A DNA stretch of 64,000 bases from Novosphingobium sp. CF614 (GTDB taxonomy: Bacteria > Pseudomonadota > Alphaproteobacteria > Sphingomonadales > Sphingomonadaceae): positions 1 through 64,000 of the forward strand of contig NZ_FOOR01000006.1 in assembly GCF_900113255.1 (NCBI RefSeq). The letters run 5' to 3'. This document shows positions 51,330-60,353 of this stretch, one piece after another; positions within the stretch are counted from its first letter, which is position 1; each line of letters opens with the position of its first letter. The translations under genes and the position numbers were made by a program. Below the pieces are notes generated by a model. It was not told where the DNA came from, searched no databases, and was given only the letters and a program-made list of their open reading frames with translations.

Positions 51330-53588
51330 ATGGCGGGGCCTTGGGGAATCACACGTGGTGCGATGATCGCGAGTGCGCTGGCAGTGGCGCTCGCGGGCTG
51401 TGGCGGTGGCGGAAGCGTGAATTCGACGCCGACGCCGAGTCCCACTCCTGCGCCTACACCCACTCCCACTCCCACGCCTTCCGCCGGATACGTCATCACG
51501 CCGCAGAACCAGCAGCCGAAGCGATCCGGGCAGGACGACACCGAATATCGCCGGAACTACGATTCGTTCGAATATGTCAACGCGCTCTATGCGCTCGACA
51601 ACGGCTGGACCGGACAAGGCGTGAAGGTCGCCGTCCTCGATGACGGCGTCAAGGAAGTGACGGAGCTTCGCGGCAAGATTTCCAGTCTCAGTCGCGACTA
51701 CGGAACGGTTACCCAGCACGGCGTCACCACCAAGCGCGACGTGATCGGCGATGACTATTCGGATCACGGCACAATGGTCGCGGGCGTGATCGCGGCGGCG
51801 AACAACGGGACCGGGGTGCAGGGCATCGCGCCCGACGTCGAAATCGTCGCCTTGCGGATCAGCGAGATCGACCTCGACACCACTGATCCGGAGGAGAAGG
51901 AAACCCTGGGCATCGGCCTGTCGCAGGCCGTCGCCTATGCCGGCAGCCTGGGTATCAAGGTCATCAATGCCTCGATCGCAAAGCTCGATGCCGAGGAGCC
52001 GAGCCCCGCGTGGACGCAGGCCGTCGCCGATTACCAGCGCACCGGCGGGCTTTTCGTCAACGCCGCCGGCAATGAAAGCGGCGCCAACGCGGTGGGTTAC
52101 CTCGATCTCGATTCCACCAATTCGCGAAGCTGGCTCTTTGTCGTCGCGCTGGAGGACACGCAGACCAGTTACGAGCTCACCGACTATTCGAACCAATGCG
52201 GCGCGGCGGCGATGAACAACTGTGTCGCCGCGATGGGCACCAATGCCTCGCAGGACGTGGACGGCAGCCTGGTGCTGTTCAGCGGCACCAGTTCCGCCAC
52301 CCCGCAAGTGAGCGGCCTTGCCGCGCTGATCCTGAGCAAGTGGCCGCAGCTTTCGGGAATCGAGGCCGGGCAGGTCATCGTCAATACGGCCCGCGATATC
52401 GGCGCCGCGGGCGTCGATCCGGTTTTCGGTCATGGTCTGATCGACGTGCAGGCGGCGCTTTCGCCGGTGAATCCGGTGCTGTCGAACGGCCTCACGCAGA
52501 CTTCCGCCAGTGGCGCGGCCATGGTGATCCCGGCGGCGGTCGGAACCAGCGGATTCGCGACCAAGGCGCTGGGCGAGGTGACGGTGCTCGACGCCTACGG
52601 GCGCGACTTCAAGGGAGACCTTTCCAGCCTGGTGGCACGGCCCCGCAGCGATCGCGCCTGGCTGGACCGGCGCGTGCAGATGCAGGCCGGCGCGGGCACC
52701 GCCGCCTTCGCCACCCTGCGATTGCAGGCAAGCGCCGGGTTCACGCGCCTGCGCGCGGGGCCCGGCGCGGATCAAGTGCGCACCGTGCTCACCAACGGGC
52801 AAGTCGCGGTGCGAAGCGGCCGGGCGTGGTTCGCCGCCTCGTTCAACTCGGGCGATTCGGTCGCCGACGAGTTCATGGGCCTTGCTCCCAGTTCGGACGC
52901 GGTCTTTGCCTATTCGCCCGTCGCCGGCCTCGCGGTCGGTACACGCTATCCGCTGGCGGGCGGCATGCTCGCCGTCGACGCGGTCGGCGGGCGGGCCAGC
53001 AACGGCTGGAGCAATACCGGCTCCGCCAATGGCGCCGTGATCTCCTGGCGCAAGGCGGGAACCGGGTTGAAGGCCGGCCTGCTCGATGAGCGGGGCATTG
53101 TCTTCGGCACGCCAACGGGCGGCGGCGCGCTGCGCTTCGGCGACGGCGCGCGGACGCTGTTCCTCGAAGCCGCCCAGCAACTCACGCTCGGCGCGTGGCA
53201 GCTGGGCGGCTACGCCAGCCTGGGCGTCTCGCACCTCAAGCTCGCCGACGACATGCTGCTGACCGATGCCGGCGCGATGTGGACCAGCCGCTTCGGCTTC
53301 GCTGCGAGCCGGCCGCTGATGGGCGGCAGACTGAGCCTGGGCGTGGCGCAGCCGCTCACGGTGGTCTCCGGCCGGGGCATTTATACGGTGGGCTCCGGCT
53401 ATGATCTTGCCAGTCGTTCGCTGGTGTTCAGCAATCGCGGCGTCGATTTCTCGGGCCGCATCGATCCGCTGTTGATGCTGGGTTACGCGCGGGGCGGCCG
53501 GCGATCCCAGTTGCGGCTGGCGCTGGCGGGTACGCCCGATGCACGCGATATGCGCGCGCTGGGAACCTGGCGGCTGGAGTTGCCGTGA
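51330..53588 (+). CDS. S8 subtilisin-type lipoprotein protease with C-terminal barrel-like domain
   Basis: 752 residues. The signal ends in lipobox LAGC (Cys24), then a Gly tract and a PT-repeat spacer (about 32-51). The subtilase domain shows VAVLDDGV (Asp104), SDHGTMVAGVIAAA (His146) and FSGTSSATPQVSG (Ser321). After it, about 260 residues of alternating hydrophobic strands resemble an outer-membrane barrel, as in autotransporter proteases, but a lipobox is unusual for that class. It may be lipid-anchored or a hybrid. Neighbours pgi and moaB give no hint. Confidence 0.85.
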   Translation: MAGPWGITRGAMIASALAVALAGCGGGGSVNSTPTPSPTPAPTPTPTPTPSAGYVITPQNQQPKRSGQDDTEYRRNYDSFEYVNALYALDNGWTGQGVKVAVLDDGVKEVTELRGKISSLSRDYGTVTQHGVTTKRDVIGDDYSDHGTMVAGVIAAANNGTGVQGIAPDVEIVALRISEIDLDTTDPEEKETLGIGLSQAVAYAGSLGIKVINASIAKLDAEEPSPAWTQAVADYQRTGGLFVNAAGNESGANAVGYLDLDSTNSRSWLFVVALEDTQTSYELTDYSNQCGAAAMNNCVAAMGTNASQDVDGSLVLFSGTSSATPQVSGLAALILSKWPQLSGIEAGQVIVNTARDIGAAGVDPVFGHGLIDVQAALSPVNPVLSNGLTQTSASGAAMVIPAAVGTSGFATKALGEVTVLDAYGRDFKGDLSSLVARPRSDRAWLDRRVQMQAGAGTAAFATLRLQASAGFTRLRAGPGADQVRTVLTNGQVAVRSGRAWFAASFNSGDSVADEFMGLAPSSDAVFAYSPVAGLAVGTRYPLAGGMLAVDAVGGRASNGWSNTGSANGAVISWRKAGTGLKAGLLDERGIVFGTPTGGGALRFGDGARTLFLEAAQQLTLGAWQLGGYASLGVSHLKLADDMLLTDAGAMWTSRFGFAASRPLMGGRLSLGVAQPLTVVSGRGIYTVGSGYDLASRSLVFSNRGVDFSGRIDPLLMLGYARGGRRSQLRLALAGTPDARDMRALGTWRLELP

Positions 53589-53619
53589 AGCCTGGCGCCG
53601 TGATTGACGCGCCTCCTGG

Positions 53620-54147
53620 CTACCGCTCCCGCAATCGCGGCATCAGTTCGACGAAATTGCAGGGCCGGTTGCGGCTGTCGAGCTGTTCGGCCAGGATGCC
53701 GTCCCAGCCGTCCTTCACCGCGCCGTTGGAACCGGGCAGGGCGAAGATGTAGGTCCCGCGCGCGACCACGGCGATGGCGCGGCTCTGCACCGTCGAGGTG
53801 CCGATGGTCTTGTAGCTGAGCCAGCGGAACAGTTCGCCGAAGCCGGGGATTTCCTTTTCCTTCACCCGATCGAGCGCCTCGGGCGTGACGTCGCGGCCGG
53901 TGAGGCCGGTGCCGCCGGTGGAAACGACCGCGTCGACCTGGCGATCGTCTATCCAGTCGTTGAGCCGGCTGGCGATGCGGGCGGCATCGTCCTTCTCGAT
54001 CGCGCGGTAGACCAGCTTGTGGCCGGCGTCCTTGATCCGCTGGGCGAGAATATCGCCGGACGTGTCTTCATCGGGGCCACGGGTGTCGGAAACGGTCAGC
54101 AGGGCGATGTTGATGGGCTTGAATTCACGTTCTGTATCAATGGCCAC
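53620..54147 (-). CDS. moaB: molybdenum cofactor biosynthesis protein B
   Basis: 175 residues with the MogA/MoaB fold: [40 protein letters not shown] and [20 protein letters not shown]. It adenylylates molybdopterin in cofactor assembly. Its start lies inside the Slt gene's end (11-base overlap), so the two are probably co-transcribed. Confidence 0.94.
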   Translation of the reverse strand: MAIDTEREFKPINIALLTVSDTRGPDEDTSGDILAQRIKDAGHKLVYRAIEKDDAARIASRLNDWIDDRQVDAVVSTGGTGLTGRDVTPEALDRVKEKEIPGFGELFRWLSYKTIGTSTVQSRAIAVVARGTYIFALPGSNGAVKDGWDGILAEQLDSRNRPCNFVELMPRLRER

Positions 54148-55966
54148 GCAATATCGCTCCGTTCGCTGCCATGCGCACCCCTTCCGATCCCGACAGGCCC
54201 GGAAATGTCGGCCACAGGCCCTGTACCAGTTCCATGCGGCTTTCCGATGGGCCGCCGGCCTGACGCTCGTACATCCAGTAATTGCGCATCACAATATTCA
54301 CGTAGCCGCGCGTTTCCCAGTAGGGCAGCGATTCGATCCAGAGCAGCGGATCGCCCTGGTCCCTGATTTCGGTATTCCAGCGGGCGATCGGGGTGATGCC
54401 GGCATTGTAGGCGGCCATCACCTTGGGCAACAGGCCCTGGGTGCCGGGCGCGTCCTTCAGCATCCGCAGGTGCTGCTGGCCGAAAGCGAGGTTGACTTCG
54501 GGCTTGTTGAGATCGCTGGCCGAACCCGAAACGCCGATTTCGGCGGCGTGGTCCCTCGCGGCGGCCGGCATGATCTGCATCAGGCCGCGCGCGCCGGCCG
54601 GGCTGACCACGCCGGCCTGAAACACCGATTCCTGCAGGGCATGGGCATAGACCAGCGCCGGATCGACCTTCCAGCCGCCCACCGGAGTCCATTTCGGGGT
54701 GGGGAAGCGCGTCGCCGGCTCCGGCTTGCCGCCATAAGGCGCGTTGTAGGCCATCCACAGCTGCGTCGAAGGCAGGCCCAGGTCGCGCGCCAGGCGGGTG
54801 AGGGGCGCGTACTGCGAGGCATCGCCGATCCGCGCCTGGTGGCGCAGCACTTCGTCGGCCAGGCCGTCCTCGCCGATCTCGGCCAGTTCCACGGCGGTGC
54901 GGACATTGGCGTTGGTGCGCAGCTGCTGCCAGTCGGTCTGCGTGAAGTCCGCCTCGGCATGCTGTTCCGACAGCTTCATGCCGAGCTGTTCGGCGGCGAG
55001 CATGCCGTAGAGCGTCTCGTCGCGCCCGGCGGCCAGGCGCAGCGCATCGGCGGCTTTGTCCGGTCGGCGCTGGCGGATGAACGCGCGGCTGCGCCAGTAC
55101 TGCGCGGCGCTGGTCAGTTCGGCGTTGTCGGAACTGCCGGCGGCCTTGCCGAAGGCGTCGGCGGCGCCGTCATAGTCGCCCAGGCGCCAGGCCGCGAGCC
55201 CGGCGGTCCACCACGCCTCGCCCACCCAGGGGCCGGTGCCGAGCGCGGCGAGCTGCGCCATCTCGTAGGCGGAGGCGTCCTGGTTCTCGATATAGAAGCT
55301 CCAGGCGATGCGCTCGCGCCATTCCGCCCGCGCCGCGCTGCCCAGCCCGCCATCGATGCCGTCAAGCAGGACGCGCGCGCCCACGGGATCGTCGTTCTTG
55401 ATGCGATCGAGGATTCCGGCCGATATCGCACCGGGCATCGTGCCGTCGTCGATCGAGGCGGGCCGCACCCGCTTGGGCATGGTGGGTAGGCGGGCGAACG
55501 GCTGTTCGCTGGGCAGCGAGGGTATGCTGTCGGCCCCGCGCTTGAGGGCAAGGCGGCCGATCTGGTCGGCGCCGGGCAAGTCGGTGCCCTGGGAAAGCCA
55601 TTCCTGCAACGCGGACAGCTCGATCTTCGGGGAGCCGGCGGCAAGGTAGTATTCGGCGCGGGCCTGCTGGTGCAGCGGGCCGTCGGGACGATCGGCCAGC
55701 ATCTTCTGCACCGTCGTCCAGTCCTTGGAATCGATCGCGTCGAAGATCTGCCTGTAATAGGTGCGGTCGTCCTGGCTGAGCAGCGAGGGAACCGCGGTAC
55801 GGTCTCCCCGCGTCCGGAAATAGTCGACCGCGGCGCTGTTGGCGAAGGCCGGCGTCGCCATCATCGCCGCGACGGCGAAGGCCCCCGAGATCAGGCCCGT
55901 CGCCAATTCGCGGCTGGCCAACCGTCCTACCCTGGCAATCGTTCTCAAGTCGTATCCCCGCATCAT
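54137..55966 (-). CDS. slt: soluble lytic murein transglycosylase
   Basis: 609 residues with an N-terminal signal/TM region (SGAFAVAAMMATPAFA). A long superhelical helix-rich half (about 60-400) is followed by the catalytic SLT domain: YAHALQESVFQAGVVSPAGA with Glu446, then GLMQIMPAAA and YNAGITPIARW. It cleaves glycan strands to anhydro-muropeptides in the periplasm. Overlaps moaB downstream. Confidence 0.93.
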   Translation of the reverse strand: MMRGYDLRTIARVGRLASRELATGLISGAFAVAAMMATPAFANSAAVDYFRTRGDRTAVPSLLSQDDRTYYRQIFDAIDSKDWTTVQKMLADRPDGPLHQQARAEYYLAAGSPKIELSALQEWLSQGTDLPGADQIGRLALKRGADSIPSLPSEQPFARLPTMPKRVRPASIDDGTMPGAISAGILDRIKNDDPVGARVLLDGIDGGLGSAARAEWRERIAWSFYIENQDASAYEMAQLAALGTGPWVGEAWWTAGLAAWRLGDYDGAADAFGKAAGSSDNAELTSAAQYWRSRAFIRQRRPDKAADALRLAAGRDETLYGMLAAEQLGMKLSEQHAEADFTQTDWQQLRTNANVRTAVELAEIGEDGLADEVLRHQARIGDASQYAPLTRLARDLGLPSTQLWMAYNAPYGGKPEPATRFPTPKWTPVGGWKVDPALVYAHALQESVFQAGVVSPAGARGLMQIMPAAARDHAAEIGVSGSASDLNKPEVNLAFGQQHLRMLKDAPGTQGLLPKVMAAYNAGITPIARWNTEIRDQGDPLLWIESLPYWETRGYVNIVMRNYWMYERQAGGPSESRMELVQGLWPTFPGLSGSEGVRMAANGAILRGH

Positions 55967-56008
55967 GCGATACTTTCGCCGGATTCCCGGCTGCGCGGCG
56001 GCCGCCGA

Positions 56009-56776
56009 TCAGGCAGCGGTCCACTCCAGCCAGGCCTTCCACAGCACCGGTTTCGCGCGCGGCTGAGCGAGCAGCGCGGGCAGGCCCCAGGAAGCAAGCA
56101 TGGGTATCGTCCGCCCTTCTTGGTTAAATTGCCGTAAAACGGCAGGGCGTTGCGGCGATTCGTGGCCGAGCAGCGGCAGGATGTTGCCGCCGAGCACAAG
56201 CAGGCGTTCCGGCGCCGCCAGAGCGACATGATGCGCGAGCACCCGGCCGATTCCGCGTTGCTCCAGCGCGCTCCAATCGGCGGCCGGGGTGTGGCGAGGC
56301 AGCGCGCTGGCAAGATAGACCGCATCGCGCCCCGTTCCGAAGGCGGCGAGCATGGCATCGAGCAGGCGGCCTTGCGGCCCGGTGAGCAGCGCGTCGCGAT
56401 CGGCGGCTTCGGGTTCCTCGACAAGGATCATCAGCTTCGCGCCGGCCGGTCCGCACGGCGCGATCCGGCCGCCGGTGGCGCCGTCGTCGAGCATCGGCTC
56501 GCTCAACCACCATGGGGCGAATGCGGCCAGGTCGGCCGGAAACGAGCCTGGATCGAGGCCCGACGCGAAGATGCTCTCCGGCGCCGTCTGTGCAGCGCGC
56601 GCGGCCGGACGTTCCGCCGCGCCGCGCGGGCCCTGCCGGGGGTCGCGGGCCAGTTCAGGTGAGGTGAGCCATTCGCGCGGTTGGTCAAGGAAGTCGCAAT
56701 CGACCCCGGCATCCCGCCACCAGTCGAGCGCGCCGGCAATATCGTCCAGAAATTCGGGATTTGGCCGATGATCCAT
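56009..56776 (-). CDS. uracil-DNA-glycosylase-superfamily-like protein
   Basis: 255 residues from ATG 56776. GAKLMILVEEPEAADRDALL, LTGPQGRLLDAMLAAFGTGR and VYLASALPRHTPA follow the layout of family 4 uracil-DNA glycosylases (GEAPG...G-x-L-L...N-x-x-x-C-R). The four iron-sulfur cysteines are missing and the catalytic and Asn positions are altered, so activity on uracil is doubtful. It may bind DNA or act in another excision step. It sits between slt and the ETF-QO gene. Confidence 0.7.
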   Translation of the reverse strand: MDHRPNPEFLDDIAGALDWWRDAGVDCDFLDQPREWLTSPELARDPRQGPRGAAERPAARAAQTAPESIFASGLDPGSFPADLAAFAPWWLSEPMLDDGATGGRIAPCGPAGAKLMILVEEPEAADRDALLTGPQGRLLDAMLAAFGTGRDAVYLASALPRHTPAADWSALEQRGIGRVLAHHVALAAPERLLVLGGNILPLLGHESPQRPAVLRQFNQEGRTIPMLASWGLPALLAQPRAKPVLWKAWLEWTAA

Positions 56777-56818
56777 TGCGTGGGTCTTGACCTGCCGCGT
56801 CCAAGCAATCAAGGCACT

Positions 56819-56882
56819 CCAGAAATTAATCGCGCGGCTAAGCCGCCGGGCCAGAAATTAATCGCGCGGCTAAGCCGCCGGG
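56819..56882. repeat. 32-bp exact tandem duplication before ETF-QO
   Basis: 56819-56850 is repeated exactly at 56851-56882 (each starts CCAGAAATTAATCGCGCGGC and ends AGCCGCCGGG). The unit contains a CGGCTAAGCCG palindrome. It ends four bases before an upstream in-frame ATG and 18 before the chosen ATG at 56901, so it may affect expression of the downstream gene. Confidence 0.98.
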
Positions 56883-56900
56883 ACAATGCGGGGAACTCCC

Positions 56901-58550
56901 ATGATCGAACGCGAATCGATGCCCTATGACGTCGTTGTCGTCGGCGGCGGGCCGGCGGGCCTGGCCACCGCGATCCGGCTCAAGCAGATCGATTCCGAGC
57001 TGTCCGTCTGCGTGCTGGAAAAGGGTTCGGAAATCGGCGCGCACATTCTTTCCGGCGCGACGATCGATCCCAAGGCGCTCGACGAGTTGCTGCCGAGCTG
57101 GCGCGAGGACGGCTGTCCGCTGGCCGAGATCCCGGTGACCGACAACTGGCACTGGCACCTCACCAAGAAGGGCAAGTTCGCGCTGCCCCACGCGATCCAG
57201 CCGCCTTTCATGTCGAACCACGGCAACTACACCGGCTCGCTGGGCAACTTGTGCCGCTGGCTGGCCGAGCAGGCCGAGGCGCTGGAAGTGGAGATCTTCC
57301 CCGGTTTCCCGGCCGCCGAAGTGCTTTATGACGACAACGGCGCGGTGATCGGCGTCCAGACCGGCGACATGGGCGTGAACCGCGAGGGCGAACAAAAGCC
57401 GGACTTCCAGCCGGGCATGAACCTGCTGGGCAAGTACACGGTGTTCTGCGAAGGCGCGCGCGGCCACCTGACCAAGCGCCTGAAGGCGAAGTACGACCTC
57501 GAGGCCGACTGCGAGCCGCAGATCTACGGCATCGGCATCAAGGAACTGTGGGACATCGATCCCGGCAAGCACGTGCCCGGCCGGGTGATCCACACCCAGG
57601 GCTGGCCGATGAGTGAAAGCGATTCCTGGGGCGGCGGGTTCCTCTATCACCAGGCGAACAACCAGGTGGCGCTCGGCTTCGTCACCGCGCTCGATTACAA
57701 GAACCCCTACGTCTATCCTTTCGAGGAATTCCAGCGCTGGAAGCAGCACCCGGAAATCCGCGCGATCCTGGAAGGCGGCAAGCGCGTCGCCTATGGCGCG
57801 CGCGCGATCAACGAGGGCGGATGGCAGTCGGTGCCGCGGCTCGCCTTCCCGGGCGGCGTGCTGGCGGGCTGCTCGGCGGGCTTCGTCAACGTGCCGCGCA
57901 TCAAGGGCACGCATACCGCGATGAAGAGCGGCATGCTCGCCGCCGAGGCGATCGCCGCCGCGGTCAAGGCGGGGCGTGAGCAGGACGCGCTGATGGAATA
58001 CGATGCGGCGGTGCGCGAAAGCTGGATCGCCAAGGAACTGAAGCTGGTGCAGAACGCCGAGCCGATGGTTGCCAAGTGGGGCGGCGAGATGGGCACGATC
58101 CTGGCCGGCACCGACATGTGGCTGCGCACGCTGTTCGGCTTCGGCCTCGCTAGGCCGATGAAGCACCACACCGATGCTTCGTCGCTCCAGCGCGCCGATC
58201 TCTACAAGCCGATCGAATACCCCAAGCCCGATGGCGTCATCAGCTTCGATCGTCTGACCAGCGTGTCCTACTCGTTCACCAACCATGAGGAGGATCAGCC
58301 GGTCCACCTCAGGCTCAAGGACCCGGCGATCCCCACCGAGGTCAACTTGCCGATCTACGCGGGGCCGGAGGCGCGTTACTGCCCGGCCGGAGTCTACGAG
58401 TTCGTCGATCCGGACGGCAACGGCGCGCGCCTCCAGATCAACGCGCAGAACTGCGTCCACTGCAAGACCTGCGATATCAAGGACCCGACCCAGAACATCG
58501 AATGGGTGACGCCGGAAGGCGGCGGCGGGCCGAACTATCCGAATATGTAA
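56901..58550 (+). CDS. electron-transfer flavoprotein-ubiquinone oxidoreductase
   Basis: 549 residues (ATG 56901; GGGGAA precedes it. An in-frame ATG at 56886 is possible). The FAD-binding VVVVGGGPAGLATAIRLKQ is at the start and a C-terminal 4Fe-4S site, RYCPAGVYEF with CVHCKTCDIKDPTQNIEW, completes the family pattern. It passes electrons from ETF (acyl-CoA and amino-acid dehydrogenases) to ubiquinone at the inner membrane. ETF subunit genes are not in the window. Confidence 0.95.
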   Translation: MIERESMPYDVVVVGGGPAGLATAIRLKQIDSELSVCVLEKGSEIGAHILSGATIDPKALDELLPSWREDGCPLAEIPVTDNWHWHLTKKGKFALPHAIQPPFMSNHGNYTGSLGNLCRWLAEQAEALEVEIFPGFPAAEVLYDDNGAVIGVQTGDMGVNREGEQKPDFQPGMNLLGKYTVFCEGARGHLTKRLKAKYDLEADCEPQIYGIGIKELWDIDPGKHVPGRVIHTQGWPMSESDSWGGGFLYHQANNQVALGFVTALDYKNPYVYPFEEFQRWKQHPEIRAILEGGKRVAYGARAINEGGWQSVPRLAFPGGVLAGCSAGFVNVPRIKGTHTAMKSGMLAAEAIAAAVKAGREQDALMEYDAAVRESWIAKELKLVQNAEPMVAKWGGEMGTILAGTDMWLRTLFGFGLARPMKHHTDASSLQRADLYKPIEYPKPDGVISFDRLTSVSYSFTNHEEDQPVHLRLKDPAIPTEVNLPIYAGPEARYCPAGVYEFVDPDGNGARLQINAQNCVHCKTCDIKDPTQNIEWVTPEGGGGPNYPNM

Positions 58551-58694
58551 TCCTCCCCGAAACGGGGAGGGGGACCGCCCGCGCACCGGGTGGTGGAGGG
58601 GGACCGTGTCCAGAAGTGACTTTGCATGAGGACGCGAATCCCCTCCGTCAGCCCCGGCGGGCTGCCACCTCCCCCATCGGGGGAGGATCGATCG
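58551..58694. repeat. intergenic palindromic element
   Basis: CCTCCCCG-AAA-CGGGGAGG (58552-58570) opens and CCTCCCCC-ATC-GGGGGAGG (58668-58686) closes a GC-rich element with an inner CAGCCC-CGGC-GGGCTG palindrome. This is the layout of a repeat I recall as widespread between sphingomonad genes. It separates ETF-QO from ispE and may act as a terminator. No gene is within it. Confidence 0.6.
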
Positions 58695-59504
58695 ATGCTG
58701 ATTGAAACCGCCTATGCCAAGATCAACCTGGCGCTGCATGTCCGGCGGCGGCGGGAGGACGGCTATCACGAGTTGGAGACGCTGTTCGCCTTCGTTGACG
58801 ACGGCGACCGGCTTGCCGCCGCGCCCGCCGAGCGGGACAGCCTGACCACGTTCGGCGCGTTCGCCGCGACGATCGACGACCCGCTCGGCAATATCGTCGC
58901 CAAGGCGCTTTCCGCCTTGCCGCACGGGCGGGGCTGGGCGGTCGAGCTGGAAAAGCGGTTGCCGGTGGCGGCCGGACTGGGGGGCGGATCGGCGGATGCG
59001 GGGGCGGTGTTCCGCATGGTCGAACGCGGCCACGGCCTGCCGGCGGACTGGCGCGAGCGGGCGGCCGGGCTGGGCGCCGACGTGCCGGCCTGCGTGCGTT
59101 CCGCCGCCTGCATCGGCACCGGGACCGGAACCGAGCTGGAGCCGGCCGGGAACGACCTGGCCGGAACCCCGGTTCTTCTCGTCAACCCGCGCCTGCCGGT
59201 GCCGACCGGGCCGGTATTCAAGGCCTGGGACGGGGTCGATCGCGGGCCGATGCCCAGGGGCTCGGTGCGGGAAATCGCGATCGCGGGCCGCAACGATCTT
59301 GAGGCGCCCGCCATCGCGCAGTGCCCTGCGATCGCGGAAGTGCTGGCCGCCCTGCGCGAAACCCGGCCGTTCATGGCCCGCATGTCCGGCTCGGGCGCGA
59401 CCTGCTTCGCGCTTTACGAGAGCGAGGCGGACATGGGGGCAGCCGCCGAAAAACTGGGGGAACTGCATCCTGGGTGGTGGCAAATGGCGGGCAAATTGCG
59501 GTAA
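58695..59504 (+). CDS. ispE: 4-diphosphocytidyl-2-C-methyl-D-erythritol kinase
   Basis: 269 residues from ATG 58695. AYAKINLALHVRRRREDGYH at the start, LPVAAGLGGGSADAGA as the GHMP ATP-binding motif and MARMSGSGATCFALY at the end are complete. It phosphorylates CDP-methylerythritol in the non-mevalonate isoprenoid pathway. Confidence 0.95.
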   Translation: MLIETAYAKINLALHVRRRREDGYHELETLFAFVDDGDRLAAAPAERDSLTTFGAFAATIDDPLGNIVAKALSALPHGRGWAVELEKRLPVAAGLGGGSADAGAVFRMVERGHGLPADWRERAAGLGADVPACVRSAACIGTGTGTELEPAGNDLAGTPVLLVNPRLPVPTGPVFKAWDGVDRGPMPRGSVREIAIAGRNDLEAPAIAQCPAIAEVLAALRETRPFMARMSGSGATCFALYESEADMGAAAEKLGELHPGWWQMAGKLR

Positions 59505-59533
59505 TTTTTCGCTCGACACGAACGGAGGTTGGT

Positions 59534-60253
59534 TTGGAAGCGGAAGCTTACCGTATCCTGGGCACGCCCCGCTTCGGCGGCATCCTGGTGGTCGCCGATC
59601 ATGCTTCGAACCGGGTGCCGGCGGATATCGATCTCGGCGTGGCGCCGCGGCTCATGAACGAGCACATCGCCATAGACATCGGCGTCGCGGGCGTGGCCGA
59701 GCGGATGGTGCGCCCCGGCATCGCGGCCTATCTCGCGCAGGTCAGCCGTCTCGTCTGCGATCTCAACCGCGATCCCGATGGTCCGGACATTATTCCGGCA
59801 GTGAGCGATGGCCATGCGATCCCCGGCAACCAGCTGAGCGAGCAGGACCGCCGCGCGCGGATCGAGCGTTTCTACGCGCCCTATCACCGGCGGCTGGCGG
59901 ACTTGCTCGACGCGGCGCCGCCGGCCCTGATCTTCTCGCTCCACAGCTTCACCCCCAGCCTCGCGACTTGCGACCGTCCGCGCCCCTGGCAGATCGGCGT
60001 GCTCTACAACCGCGACGATCGCGCCGCGCGGCTCGCCATACCCCTGCTCGAGGCGGAAGGCCTGGTCGTCGGCGACCAGGAGCCCTATTCGGGCACCACC
60101 CTCAACGCCTCGATGGATCGCCACGCCGAGGCCGAAGGACGGCCCTACCTCGGCGTCGAGATACGCCAGGACCAGATCGCGGACGAAGCCGGGCAGGCGG
60201 AATGGGCGGAACGGTTGGCGCGGGTGTGCAACGCGGTGGCGGTGCGGCTCTGA
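59534..60253 (+). CDS. N-formylglutamate amidohydrolase family protein
   Basis: 239 residues with a TTG start at 59534, chosen because GGAGG precedes it. [38 protein letters not shown] and [12 protein letters not shown] are the family's conserved blocks with likely zinc-binding His/Asp residues. Members hydrolyse N-formylglutamate or related formyl/amide compounds. No histidine-degradation (hut) genes are nearby. Confidence 0.87.
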   Translation: MEAEAYRILGTPRFGGILVVADHASNRVPADIDLGVAPRLMNEHIAIDIGVAGVAERMVRPGIAAYLAQVSRLVCDLNRDPDGPDIIPAVSDGHAIPGNQLSEQDRRARIERFYAPYHRRLADLLDAAPPALIFSLHSFTPSLATCDRPRPWQIGVLYNRDDRAARLAIPLLEAEGLVVGDQEPYSGTTLNASMDRHAEAEGRPYLGVEIRQDQIADEAGQAEWAERLARVCNAVAVRL

Positions 60254-60353
60254 AATTTCCCGTCCCTCACCGCCGTTGATGCGACGCCCCGGTGCGTGTA
60301 GGGCCGTGCCGACGCCGCAGAAATTGCGCGAAGATCGACCCGGAGTCCCGACC

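Noticed and set aside
51420..51490. Short repeat cluster that could look like a CRISPR or microsatellite
   Set aside because: It encodes the Pro-Thr spacer of the subtilase and lies in frame, without spacers or palindromic repeats.
49572..53234. Very long open frame on the minus strand over pgi and the subtilase gene
   Set aside because: Its translation is Arg/Gly/Ala/Asp-rich with no motifs and runs antisense to two well-supported genes. It is a by-product of high GC at third positions.
56838..59519. Long minus-strand frame over ETF-QO and ispE
   Set aside because: Antisense to two enzymes with complete motifs; no ribosome site or protein-like pattern.
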